From Microbulbifer sp. TB1203 (GTDB lineage: Bacteria > Pseudomonadota > Gammaproteobacteria > Pseudomonadales > Cellvibrionaceae), in contig NZ_CP116899.1 of NCBI RefSeq assembly GCF_030997045.1, positions 434,001-498,000 of the forward strand: 64,000 nt of DNA, in the 5' to 3' direction. Shown here piece by piece: positions 27,878 through 36,101 of this stretch. How positions within the stretch are numbered: the stretch's first letter is position 1; every line of letters starts with the position of its first letter. The position numbers were made by a program, and so were the translations under genes. The notes beneath the pieces were generated by a model, which did no database searches, was not told where the DNA came from, and saw only the letters and a list, made by a program, of their open reading frames with translations.

Positions 27878-28675
27878 TCAGTATACGTTTTCCTTGAGAA
27901 GGGGGGAGCGAATCGTACCCGCAGCATCCCCCTCATTATCCGTCTGCGGATCACCACTGGACCTTACAACAATCGCCCGCGTGCGAATATCCATCAGATA
28001 AACCCCGTAACGATAAATCCCCTTGATGCCATTATTACCGTTGCCCTCCACCAGGGTATTACCGCGATAAACAAAGCTTTCATGAGGGCCGAAAAAGGTC
28101 TGGGGGTCCGCCGGTGGCTGTTCCAGTACCGGCCGCCCGTAGACAACCAGCGGTTGGTGATACTCCTGGGCAACCTCGCTGAAATCCCAGACAACCCGCA
28201 TTCCCCCCTTGATAGTGATTTGAAGCGGATTCACTGTCAGGCCTTCTCCGTCCGGAAGTACCTGGATTGTAATCAGGCGCTCTTCCTCGGATTCCCGCAT
28301 CAGTTCGAAGGGGAGCCATTGGGAGAAGATGATTGCGGAATTGTTCTCATTGTGGACACCGAATCCCCGCTGGATCAGGGCGCGGAACTGGAACAGGGAA
28401 GTATCCGATTGGGCGTTGATGGCCAGCACCTGATTGCGTCCCACCACTATCTGCTCGAAGGGGCCGCCGGCAATAATGGTATGGCCGTCGTTGTTGCTGA
28501 ATTCCACCATCGGGGACCAGCCCGAGGGCAGGTTTTGGAAACGCAGCAAAAGATTGCTTCCGGCGAGGATCGACAGGTTCTGAATGGGCAGCTTCAGTTC
28601 CAGTGTCTGGGTATCGAAGTCCACATCGACGATATAGTCGGGTGCGGCGGTGTCGAGTGATTTGAAAACAGCCAT
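27878..28675 (-). CDS. Hypothetical protein, 265 aa, possibly beta-rich
   Basis: I do not recognise the family. It has no signal peptide or membrane helix. Most of the sequence alternates hydrophobic and polar residues as in beta sandwiches (for example VDVDFDTQTLELKLPIQNLS). There are conserved-looking segments FQNLPSGWSP and KGIYRYGVYLMDIRT. The gene is convergent with the kinase (33-base gap) and divergent from the 29-kb operon, sharing a 332-base regulatory region with it. The opening resembles that of the 206-aa protein at 29008 (both begin with a short tract ending VDF/IDF), so they may be distant relatives, which is a weak inference. Confidence 0.7.
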   Translation of the reverse strand: MAVFKSLDTAAPDYIVDVDFDTQTLELKLPIQNLSILAGSNLLLRFQNLPSGWSPMVEFSNNDGHTIIAGGPFEQIVVGRNQVLAINAQSDTSLFQFRALIQRGFGVHNENNSAIIFSQWLPFELMRESEEERLITIQVLPDGEGLTVNPLQITIKGGMRVVWDFSEVAQEYHQPLVVYGRPVLEQPPADPQTFFGPHESFVYRGNTLVEGNGNNGIKGIYRYGVYLMDIRTRAIVVRSSGDPQTDNEGDAAGTIRSPLLKENVY

Positions 28676-28770
28676 GTTTCCTCCTGCAGGACCGCCCTGG
28701 CGGCAGTCCGCTTATCCTGAAAGTTTTTTTAATATTTATTTTTGCCGGAAGTGCTCTCCGGCACAGACCG

Positions 28771-28798
28771 ATTATACCCACCTGTCCTGCAGTCACAA
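28771..28798 (-). promoter_or_regulatory. Candidate sigma-70 promoter for the 27878-28675 gene
   Basis: Read on the minus strand: TTGTGA, 16 bases, TATAAT. The -10 is a perfect match and the spacing is close to ideal. It lies about 95 bases upstream of the start codon. Confidence 0.55.
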
Positions 28799-28813
28799 GA
28801 ATTCGCTGTCGGC

Positions 28814-28849
28814 GGTGTCGGCAGTGTCGGAACAGACACTGCCGACACC
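28814..28849. promoter_or_regulatory. Perfect 15-bp palindrome, candidate activator site
   Basis: GGTGTCGGCAGTGTC (28814-28828), six bases, GACACTGCCGACACC (28835-28849). It is flanked by further TGTCGG and GTCTG half-motifs. Its centre is about 80 bases upstream of the -24/-12 promoter below, the normal distance for an upstream activator sequence. It could instead be a transcriptional hairpin. Confidence 0.55.
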
Positions 28850-28903
28850 CGAGATGTCTGTCTTGTCTGACTCTAACTTATTGTTTTTATTGAATTTTAA
28901 AGT

Positions 28904-28919
28904 TGGCATGGCTTTTGAG
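28904..28919 (+). promoter_or_regulatory. Candidate sigma-54 (-24/-12) promoter
   Basis: TGGCATGGCTTTTGAG compares with the consensus TGGCAYRNNNNTTGCW: the -24 element is complete, and the -12 element has TTGA in place of TTGC. It is about 90 bases upstream of the 206-aa gene and near a sigma-54 activator gene, which is why I report it despite the -12 mismatch. Confidence 0.5.
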
Positions 28920-29007
28920 ATAGAGACTCCTGTCAGACGGTTTCCACCGCATGGCCGCAGCACAAACATCGCTGCGATTAATTTTTCAATTAACAGGAGT
29001 CATACCG

Positions 29008-29628
29008 ATGCCTACCTATACCCTCAATATCGACTTTCGCAAACAGGACCTGGACACACTCTACAAAGCGGGTGAAAAGGTCACCCTGATCAAGCAGTCC
29101 GCCAACGGCCAGCCCGTTGCCTGGGTGTGCTTCTATCCCTTCGAGAACAACACCATCACCTGGGAGGAGGAGTATGCCATCTATGCCTCCACCACCATGA
29201 TTCAAGGCGGTGCGACCATCCAGAAGATGTCCGACGAGATGGCCCAGGAGCAGATGATGTATGCCTTCCAAAACGGCAATTTCGGTACGCCGGCTCCTTC
29301 CGGGCAGCTCTCCGAAGGCCAGTACGGTGTCAGCAACCAGACGCCGCTCAGCCAGGCCACGGGCCTCACTTTCGGGCTGGCGCAGAACGTGCAGGTGAAC
29401 GGCACCGCCTACGTCAACAGGCCAATCAATGCGGACTGGGTGCCCAGCAAGCACGTGGCCACCTTCACGCCCTACGAAAACATCAAGATCTTTATGAACC
29501 ACAACATCGAGGACGGCATGGTGGTCACCGATATCTTCAGCCCCAGCCTCACCCTGACCTTCGGCGGTTCCACCACCGAACTCACTGCCAACTACAACGC
29601 CACTACCGGCAGTTTTGCCCAGGCGTAA
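29008..29628 (+). CDS. Hypothetical protein, 206 aa, first gene of the collar-protein operon
   Basis: ATG 29008 has a strong ribosome site (AGGAGT, seven bases away). No signal peptide, no membrane helix, no Cys cluster (one Cys in AWVCFYPFEN). The sequence is rich in Asn, Gln, Thr and aromatic residues and reads as mostly beta strands, for example PTYTLNIDFRKQDLDTLYKA and SPSLTLTFGGSTTELTANYN. The strong ribosome site plus the hairpin directly after the gene fit an abundantly made, possibly structural or secreted protein. I do not recognise the family. Confidence 0.8.
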   Translation: MPTYTLNIDFRKQDLDTLYKAGEKVTLIKQSANGQPVAWVCFYPFENNTITWEEEYAIYASTTMIQGGATIQKMSDEMAQEQMMYAFQNGNFGTPAPSGQLSEGQYGVSNQTPLSQATGLTFGLAQNVQVNGTAYVNRPINADWVPSKHVATFTPYENIKIFMNHNIEDGMVVTDIFSPSLTLTFGGSTTELTANYNATTGSFAQA

Positions 29629-29635
29629 GGCCCCG

Positions 29636-29658
29636 CAGCCCCCGCATTGCGGGGGCTG
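29636..29658 (+). terminator. Strong hairpin without T run (leaky terminator or mRNA-end stabiliser)
   Basis: CAGCCCCCGC-ATT-GCGGGGGCTG is a perfect 10-bp GC-rich stem seven bases after the 206-aa gene. It is followed by TATTGAAAG, not a T run. It probably leaves part of the transcripts ending here and protects the first cistron, giving more of the first protein than of those downstream. Confidence 0.55.
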
Positions 29659-29679
29659 TATTGAAAGAGGAGATCACAG

Positions 29680-30186
29680 ATGACCTTTGCAACCATGGCC
29701 CAATATGTGGAGAGGAATCTCGCCGATGAAACCGCAAGGTATCTCAATGGCAAGTCGGATTCCTTTAGTGGCTATTTCGGGCCGAACAACTACTTCAACG
29801 AGGACACCGTGAAAACGGTGATGAGTCGTTTGCTGACAGACTGGATAATGGCGAACGACTCTGAGGAAACCGCCATGGTATTCAGCGAGCTGCACTATAC
29901 CGGTTTCGCCAACCGGGCCGATATCGGCGTTGTCTATTTGACTGAGGACGGACAAGCGGCGCCGACGCAGACGTTGTATATCGAACTGAAGACGGATTTC
30001 TCGGCGGAAAGCGTCGACGGTGATGTCAACCTCCTCGACCTGATCGCGGGTGCCGGTAATTCTCCCATAACCTCAGCCTATGCTTTTTACACGGTATTCG
30101 AAGGAGAGGAAGGCTGGACCCGTTATATCGAAGTTCCCACCCAACCCAATGTGCACACTGTGGGAATCCGCGTTACGTCGCCCTGA
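29680..30186 (+). CDS. Hypothetical protein, 168 aa
   Basis: ATG 29680 follows AAGAGGAGATC, a strong ribosome site. No signal peptide or membrane helix. The first half looks helical (YVERNLADETARYLNGKSD, KTVMSRLLTDWIMANDSEET), the second half strand-rich (IGVVYLTEDG, QTLYIELKTDFSAE). The segment LYIELKTDFS with an upstream FANRADIGVVYL has a faint resemblance to the D...ExK core of PD-(D/E)xK nucleases, but this is not enough for a call. No family recognised. Confidence 0.75.
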   Translation: MTFATMAQYVERNLADETARYLNGKSDSFSGYFGPNNYFNEDTVKTVMSRLLTDWIMANDSEETAMVFSELHYTGFANRADIGVVYLTEDGQAAPTQTLYIELKTDFSAESVDGDVNLLDLIAGAGNSPITSAYAFYTVFEGEEGWTRYIEVPTQPNVHTVGIRVTSP

Positions 30187-30232
30187 GGAGTGAGCTTTAG
30201 CCGCGAACCGGATTGCCTCTCCGCGTGATTGG

Positions 30233-33163
30233 ATGGCGCAGCTCAACTGTCATATTACCGGCAGTTGTGCTCGCCTGCCGATCCTCTATCTGCCGCTGAT
30301 TGCTGAGATCTGGAAACGATTTATGAATGACTACCCTGAAAAACGAGAGATCGGACCGGTAATTTTTCGCTGGAGATTTGGCGGTATCGGTCGCGGTTAC
30401 ATAGAAGTCGAATGGCTGGGGCGCATTATCGCCCAGGCACCATTGCCTCTGCCCGAGAAGCAAAACCCGCTGCACTTCTGGCAGCAGGACCCGCAAGACC
30501 CAAAACGGACCGTCAACGGTGAAATGCATTATACGGCCAGCTCCAAAAGCCTGTTGGTTACCCGCCTGGAGTACCCCGGCGGCGAGGCCCAGAACGAACT
30601 GCTGTTTACCGGGGGCTCCCCGGACCCGCAACCGCCGGTTCCGCTGCCGCCCGACAGTGAGGCGGCGGAAATCGGGGTGATCGTCGAGCGCCCTCCGGAA
30701 TCCGATCTGTTCCCGTATTTGTACCTGGCCCAGTGGCCGGGTATTACCGCCGTGGAACTGGAGAATCGCTTCGTACAATACGATACCGATTCGGCGCCGC
30801 AGAACAGCCTCTACCGGGAACTGGTCGAGGCGCGCCAGCAAGGACGGGGAGCGATGGTGGACCAGGCGGACCTGTTCCTGGCGGAGAAGGCGCCCTATAC
30901 CGGCCGCTACCTGCGCACTATCAATGCCCTGGGTGCGCCCATGGACCGGTTGCCATCGCTGGATGAAGGGTTTCGCCGCTCTCCCCCCGTCGACCTGGGT
31001 GAGTTCAAACAGCGCACGGAGATGGCGCTGGAAATGAGCTGGAGCGCTATAGGGGAATACTGGCTCGGCGAAATCTACAGCGGGCAAATGGAGCGCTGTT
31101 GGCAAAACCTGATGGCGTTGAATGTGCAGCCGGGCTTCAACCGGCAACTGGGGGACCAGCTGCTGGCGTCTCTGGCCCTGGCTACGCTGATCGCGCGTAT
31201 TGTTGCCAGTGAGCCCGAACCGCCGGAGAGCGATGGGGACGGTGAAGTCCTCCCGCCTGAGCCCGCTCTTCTCTGGCCGGCGGAGCGCCTGGCCGAAGGT
31301 ATCCGGGCCACGGTGGTGTTGCCCGGTACCGTGTTTCCACTCCCTGCGGCCAACGAGAGCGCGCAGGGCGATGTGGCGGATACGGGTCCGGTTCCCTATG
31401 CCATCGGCGACCTGAAGCTGGTGAGGCAGCGACTGCGGGGATACTGCCTGGGCGAAGTCAGCGGTATAGAAAACGTAATGCGCGGCGAGTACAAGGAGTC
31501 GTCGGAGAAACGTCTGCGCGAATCCCGCGTCGAGGAGCTGGAGTCTGACAGCGGCCTGCAGCAGGTGGACCACGAATTGTCCGGCCAGCGCCAGGACCTG
31601 CTTGCGGAAGCCCTCAACACCCTGGAGGAGAATTTCCAGTACCACTACGAGAGCCAGTACGGCCCACCGGCCAAGCAGTTGACGGTGATCGTGGACGGGA
31701 CGGTGCAGCCGGTGGACGGCAAGCCGCAGACAACGGCCAACAGCGATGCCACCCGCGCCGCGCGCCTGTTGACCCAGCGCGCTGCCGGTTCCCTGGCTCG
31801 CCGGCTGCACTGGCAGCGCAGCAGCGCCAGTATCGACCGGGACGAGCGCTGCACTGTCCGGCGTGTCGATGCCAGCGGCATGGACAATAATCTCCGCGCT
31901 ATCTACCGCTGGGTCAATAAGGTCTACCAGTGCTGGACGGTGACTCTCGGCAAGCGCTTTATCCTGGAGTTTCTTGTGCGCAATCCGGCACAGGGGTATA
32001 TCTCCGGCTCTTTCAGCCTTCGCGGCCTGTCCCTGCGGGAGCCCCAGCCGCTGATCGATTTCGGTGTAAAAAACTTCCAGGATATTTCCGTCGACCCGAA
32101 GTCACCCGCCTACTATGCCAAGCTGGCCGCCGGGTACGATGTGGTGGATATACAGCCGCCGCCGGAGCCCCGGTTGATAAGCAGTGCCGCCTTTCAGGGG
32201 GGCGAGCCGGTGAGTCGGCAATCGATCCCGGTAGCGCCCGGCTATCGCGCTGTTTCCGCGAATGTGACGGTATCACCCGCGCCCGGCGACGACAGCCTGA
32301 AGCTCTGTGTCAGTGTCGGCCAGCAGAGTTACGACTATCCGGGGGGCGAAACTGAAACCGCGCAACTCAAACTGAGTGGACAGACTGGCCAGGTGCCGGC
32401 GGCAATTCTGGTCTCCACACCGAAAAAATCCCTGCGAGCTCCCGCCGGCTACAGTGTCGCTGTGGAGATAGAGGCCGAACTGGGTGAACAGGCACTGGAT
32501 GAATGGAAATTGGCAACCTTCAAGGCCATTTCCACTGGCTGTACACGGCAGCGCGAGCGCTATTACGAAATGGTGGGCTCCTGGCCCAGCCGGGTATATC
32601 AGCCATCCCCCCTCGGTGCTCGCGAGGTTGTGCGCGACGAACTGCGTCGGGACATCGTGCGGCAACTGATCCGGCATGTGGAAAAACTGACCGGGGAGAG
32701 CGGGAATATCGCCCTGGGCGGGCAGCGCTACGTGCAGTTCCTGGAGCGCGCTCTGGCCTGGGGGGAAATGGCCTACGCCTTTACCGTCAAGACAGAAGAC
32801 GATGTCGGCACCGTAATCAGTCAGCAGTACCGCGGTGAGGACGAACTCTTCAGTGCTTTCCTGCAGGCGGGGTTGGCCCGGGTGCTGTTGCCGGTAACGC
32901 CGGATTTCGCATTCCGCATGCTTTACTTCCTTGCCAGCGGCCAGATCTGGCCGGGCGCCGATACCCTGGCGCCGGTGTTTTGCCCGCAGGAGGAGGGGGC
33001 GCCGGACTACCGCTACGTCAACCTGGCCAATGCCCTCAAGGAATCCTTCGATGCGGGGGTCGAGGAAGAGTGGGGGGAAAGCTGGGAGCTGGTGGTGCCC
33101 ACGGATATGACCGTACTGCAGGAAGGTGATGAGCTGCCGGTATTCACTGGAGAAACGTCATGA
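30233..33163 (+). CDS. Large hypothetical protein, 976 aa, in collar-protein operon
   Basis: I do not recognise the family. No signal peptide. The first 30 residues look unlike the rest, and the alternative start ATG 30323 (after GGAAACG) is plausible. A Pro-rich linker (about 125-150) precedes a helical region. The segment QRLRGYCLGEVSGIENVMRG (near 400) followed by a charged Arg/Glu-rich coiled coil looks like a conserved core. The second half has a beta-rich stretch with Pro-rich loops (about 640-770). The stop overlaps the start of the tail-collar gene (ATGA), so the two proteins are translationally coupled and probably act together. A structural, baseplate-like or cell-surface assembly role is a guess from that neighbour only. 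Confidence 0.75.
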   Translation: MAQLNCHITGSCARLPILYLPLIAEIWKRFMNDYPEKREIGPVIFRWRFGGIGRGYIEVEWLGRIIAQAPLPLPEKQNPLHFWQQDPQDPKRTVNGEMHYTASSKSLLVTRLEYPGGEAQNELLFTGGSPDPQPPVPLPPDSEAAEIGVIVERPPESDLFPYLYLAQWPGITAVELENRFVQYDTDSAPQNSLYRELVEARQQGRGAMVDQADLFLAEKAPYTGRYLRTINALGAPMDRLPSLDEGFRRSPPVDLGEFKQRTEMALEMSWSAIGEYWLGEIYSGQMERCWQNLMALNVQPGFNRQLGDQLLASLALATLIARIVASEPEPPESDGDGEVLPPEPALLWPAERLAEGIRATVVLPGTVFPLPAANESAQGDVADTGPVPYAIGDLKLVRQRLRGYCLGEVSGIENVMRGEYKESSEKRLRESRVEELESDSGLQQVDHELSGQRQDLLAEALNTLEENFQYHYESQYGPPAKQLTVIVDGTVQPVDGKPQTTANSDATRAARLLTQRAAGSLARRLHWQRSSASIDRDERCTVRRVDASGMDNNLRAIYRWVNKVYQCWTVTLGKRFILEFLVRNPAQGYISGSFSLRGLSLREPQPLIDFGVKNFQDISVDPKSPAYYAKLAAGYDVVDIQPPPEPRLISSAAFQGGEPVSRQSIPVAPGYRAVSANVTVSPAPGDDSLKLCVSVGQQSYDYPGGETETAQLKLSGQTGQVPAAILVSTPKKSLRAPAGYSVAVEIEAELGEQALDEWKLATFKAISTGCTRQRERYYEMVGSWPSRVYQPSPLGAREVVRDELRRDIVRQLIRHVEKLTGESGNIALGGQRYVQFLERALAWGEMAYAFTVKTEDDVGTVISQQYRGEDELFSAFLQAGLARVLLPVTPDFAFRMLYFLASGQIWPGADTLAPVFCPQEEGAPDYRYVNLANALKESFDAGVEEEWGESWELVVPTDMTVLQEGDELPVFTGETS

Positions 33164-33783
33164 TCAGTCCTCCTTTTGTACCGCCGCCCTCATTTGCCGC
33201 GGAGTGGATTTCCGGCGTCCCGGTGGGGGTCGTGTGCCCCTATGCCGGGCAACTGGCCGATCCCTTCGGCAGCGACGGTGAGGAAAATGACAGCGCGCAA
33301 CCGGCGCTGTGGCTGGAGTACTGGGGCTGGATGCTGTGCGACGGACGCGAACTGGGTATCGCCGCCTACCCGATGCTGTTCGAGGTGATCGGCAATCTGT
33401 ACGGCGGGGATGGTGAATACACTTTCTGTCTGCCCGATTACCGGGGGATGTTCCTGCGCTGCGTGGACAACGGTGCAGTTGTGGACCCGGATGTGGACCA
33501 GCGCCTGTCTCCGGTCAGCGGAGACCAATACTCCGGCGTGGGCTCCGTTCAGGAGGATGCGCTGCAGGACCACCAGCACGTCTACCAGCTTGCCACGCCC
33601 GGGGACGGACAGGAGCAGTTTCAGGGGGGGCAGGTGACGTCGCCGGCTACACCCACTGCCAGTGGCGATCCAATCCTGCCCGGGAGTCTGTCACCGGCCA
33701 AGCCCGCCGGTGACCCGGCGCGCACCAGCAGCGAAACCCGGCCGCGCAATATCTACGTCAATTATCTTATCAAGTGTCTGTGA
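33160..33783 (+). CDS. Phage tail collar-domain protein
   Basis: 207 aa. The pattern PVGVVCPYAGQLADP, WGWMLCDGRELGIAAYPMLF, IGNLYGGDGEYTFCLPDYRG and MFLRCVDNG is the phage tail collar / microcystin-dependent-protein domain found at tail-fibre tips and in tail-like particles. It ends with RPRNIYVNYLIKCL, the usual end of this fold. It overlaps the 976-aa gene by four bases. There are no other tail genes (sheath, tube, baseplate gp25, tape measure) in the window, so this is not a recognisable prophage. Confidence 0.85.
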   Translation: MISPPFVPPPSFAAEWISGVPVGVVCPYAGQLADPFGSDGEENDSAQPALWLEYWGWMLCDGRELGIAAYPMLFEVIGNLYGGDGEYTFCLPDYRGMFLRCVDNGAVVDPDVDQRLSPVSGDQYSGVGSVQEDALQDHQHVYQLATPGDGQEQFQGGQVTSPATPTASGDPILPGSLSPAKPAGDPARTSSETRPRNIYVNYLIKCL

Positions 33784-33893
33784 GGTTGACCGTGAAGATA
33801 CAGCAAGCCTCCGCGAGCCTGCCACCCGACGACGGTTTTCCCGCAGCGCCCTGCACACTCGCGCAGGGGCCGGCCGACTGTAAAGAAAACTCG

Positions 33894-34229
33894 ATGGGCG
33901 AGCGCCTGGAACAGGTATTGCGTGCGCGCAAAGTGCGCAAGGTATACCCGCTGGCACTGGAACTCGGCGTAAACGAAAGCTGTATCAGCCGCTGGCGCCG
34001 GGACGGGGCCATCTCCACTGATAATGCTGTCAGGTTGTGCCGGATACTGGATGTTTCGCTGGACTGGCTGCTTTGCGGGCGCGGGCAGATGGACCAGCAC
34101 AAAGGGCGCAGTATCAGCGACGAGGAGTACGCGATGATCGAGGCCCTGCGCCTACTGCCGGGCGAGGCACGCTATTCAATTCTCAATCTTTTTGCGGCCA
34201 TTGATTCGCGCCTGGATAACAGATCGTAA
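33894..34229 (+). CDS. XRE/CI-type helix-turn-helix regulator
   Basis: About 111 aa from ATG 33894 (an in-frame upstream GTG at 33774 would add a non-conserved head and overlap the collar gene). The helix-turn-helix is YPLALELGVNESCISRWRRDGA and the following segment ILDVSLDWLLCGRGQM is typical of phage CI-like repressors. Last gene of the operon, followed by a strong terminator. It may regulate the locus, or be a phage remnant. Confidence 0.8.
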   Translation: MGERLEQVLRARKVRKVYPLALELGVNESCISRWRRDGAISTDNAVRLCRILDVSLDWLLCGRGQMDQHKGRSISDEEYAMIEALRLLPGEARYSILNLFAAIDSRLDNRS

Positions 34230-34246
34230 CCGAACCCCCTCCGTTT

Positions 34247-34282
34247 ACCGTGCCATGGTATTCCACGCGGCACGGTTTTTTT
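34247..34282 (+). terminator. Rho-independent terminator after the XRE gene
   Basis: ACCGTGCC (34247-34254) pairs with GGCACGGT (34269-34276) and is followed by a run of seven T. It closes the operon that starts at 29.0 kb. Confidence 0.85.
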
Positions 34283-34483
34283 ATGGCGGGTGAGTGCGCG
34301 GATTGGTCCAGGATATCGTGTGTTTGCAGGTGAAAAATTTTTCTATTTTTTATGCAATTTCTTTGGTTTGATCTGGTTTTACAGAAAATCTGTTTTCAAA
34401 ACTTACGAAAGATCATGCGTTAGTATTTCTGTGGTTAAAAATATTTTTAACCTATTTTGTTAACGACTATTGAGGACTGTTTT

Positions 34484-34897
34484 ATGAAGACTTTCAACAG
34501 ATCTATGGTGTATCTGATACCCTTTCTATTAATGTCTCTGATCGGATGCTCCAGCAATGTAGATGTGGTGGGAGACCCGGACTGCGCCTATACGCAAGAC
34601 AGTTATGATCACGTCTATCCTCGTCATTGTGATACGAGTGCATTTGCTTCGAAAAGCAAGTTCGGTGGTGCCGGTGCACGCTACTGCAATGGTCTGCTCG
34701 GCGGGCAGGAGCTGTGCGATACGGTGCAGGCCGCTCCTGACCAGCGCACGGTACAGCCGGACGGGCGTATCTGCTACGATAAAAACATGGGGCACGTTAT
34801 CGGCACCAGCGGCGAGCAGTGGGCCCGTGTAGTGATCGAGCCGGGCACCGGAGAGGTGGTTACCCAGTTCCCTGAAAACAGCGCCGGTTGCCGGTAG
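34484..34897 (+). CDS. Small secreted lipoprotein
   Basis: 137 aa from ATG 34484. A basic start and hydrophobic stretch end in the lipobox LIGC, followed by SSN, so an outer-membrane or surface lipoprotein is predicted. The mature part has six or more Cys (DPDCAYT, RHCDTS, RYCNGLL, ELCDTV, ICYDKN, AGCR), probably disulfide-bonded. No family recognised. It is preceded by about 150 bases of AT-rich sequence that probably holds its promoter. Confidence 0.75.
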   Translation: MKTFNRSMVYLIPFLLMSLIGCSSNVDVVGDPDCAYTQDSYDHVYPRHCDTSAFASKSKFGGAGARYCNGLLGGQELCDTVQAAPDQRTVQPDGRICYDKNMGHVIGTSGEQWARVVIEPGTGEVVTQFPENSAGCR

Positions 34898-35044
34898 GGC
34901 GACCGTGACAGGGAAGGGCGTGGGAGCCTGTTGGCTTCCGCGCCAGCTGCCAAAACATTTAGAAGTAAATATCTTTCAACTGGAGTGCCTTATACTGAAG
35001 AAGTTTCCCGGTATGAGACTTTACTGCCAAAGGTCCTGGTATTT

Positions 35045-35398
35045 ATGGCTCGGGATATCTTTCTACTGGACACCCCTTCCCTGGACAGCGATGCCGTGGC
35101 AGCCGGTCGGCGGGCTGAGTCGATGTCCGACATCGGAGACGAGGAGTGGAAGCGGCTGTATCCTTTGATACACAAACTGCAGGCCCGCTGTCCCTTGCTC
35201 TGGAGAATCTGGCAGCATCAGCAGGGAGCGGATGCGGATGTGCTGATAGAGCGTGCGGAGCTTATTGACCTGAGTGCGGAACTGCAGGTCCTGAGGGCTG
35301 CAGTTCCGCCGAGCGAACGCCAGCAGGTTGAGTCCATGATACTTTTATGCATGGAGGCGGAGGACCGCAACCGCCATATCGCGTTTGTCGCCGATTGA
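35045..35398 (+). CDS. Hypothetical protein, 117 aa
   Basis: ATG 35045 follows AAAGGTC; the frame is open further upstream but without conserved sequence. The product is soluble, mostly helical and acidic (DEEWKRLYPLIHKLQARCPL, ERAELIDLSAELQVLRAAVP). I do not recognise the family. It converges with the lipoprotein gene at 35418. Confidence 0.6.
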   Translation: MARDIFLLDTPSLDSDAVAAGRRAESMSDIGDEEWKRLYPLIHKLQARCPLLWRIWQHQQGADADVLIERAELIDLSAELQVLRAAVPPSERQQVESMILLCMEAEDRNRHIAFVAD

Positions 35399-35417
35399 AC
35401 TGTCAAATGGCATCTGG

Positions 35418-35933
35418 TTAGTCAATGCCGCCTATTCCGTGACACTGGCCGCTGCCTTGCGCCCAATTTTCGATAGCTTCGGCAATAGGGGCATAGTGCT
35501 TGGCGGTGTAAAAGTCGAGCCGTACCTTGTTGGGCTGGGCTTTGGTCACGTCCGCCGCCAGCAGGTAGAGGCCCCCTTCCGATTGCATATAGGTGCCGGT
35601 GTGGTGTTGCTGCACGGTTACCTCCGCCTTGTTGGGACTCACGATTTCAATGCGCTGGTTGTTGGTTACTGTGCTGGAAGAGGCGAGGTTTCCTCTTACG
35701 GAGGTCTGGGTATAACCTTCCGGTACGCATTGGTTCAGTCTGTTCTCGATATTGGCGACCACCACTTCGAAGGGCCGGTTGACCTCCTTGCTGTAGATCA
35801 GCTTTTGGGATGAGCCGAGGCCGTTATGGTTCTGGATCAGTTCGATATAGTGCGAGCGCGATTGCGGCACGGTACCGCAGGCGGTCAGGATGGCAGCTGC
35901 TGCCAGTAACAGCAGGGCGGTTGCATGTTTCAT
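35418..35933 (-). CDS. Lipoprotein, 171 aa
   Basis: Signal peptide MKHATALLLLAAAAILTACG with lipobox LTAC. The mature domain (about 150 aa) has an alpha/beta look (PFEVVVANIENRLNQCVPEGY, RIEIVSPNKAEVTVQQHHTG) similar in layout to BamC/YbjP-like lipoproteins, but I cannot name a family. Confidence 0.75.
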   Translation of the reverse strand: MKHATALLLLAAAAILTACGTVPQSRSHYIELIQNHNGLGSSQKLIYSKEVNRPFEVVVANIENRLNQCVPEGYTQTSVRGNLASSSTVTNNQRIEIVSPNKAEVTVQQHHTGTYMQSEGGLYLLAADVTKAQPNKVRLDFYTAKHYAPIAEAIENWAQGSGQCHGIGGID

Positions 35934-36101
35934 GGCTGTCTCGTTGTGGATTCATTGATGATGGTGCGAGAGGCTTTGTCTTACTTCTGGGTGCCTCAGG
36001 TTACGGATTATTAGCTGTCGCACAGCTGTCGGTCATGTCGCGATTTTAATTGTGTGATGAGTGTCACATTCTTAAAGCTTTTAAGAAAGGTGGTTTTCTG
36101 G

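Noticed and set aside
23522..34282. Type VI secretion locus or prophage
   Set aside because: The kinase/FHA/sigma-54 logic and the collar protein suggested these, but no tss genes and no phage head, tail-tube, lysis or integrase genes are present.
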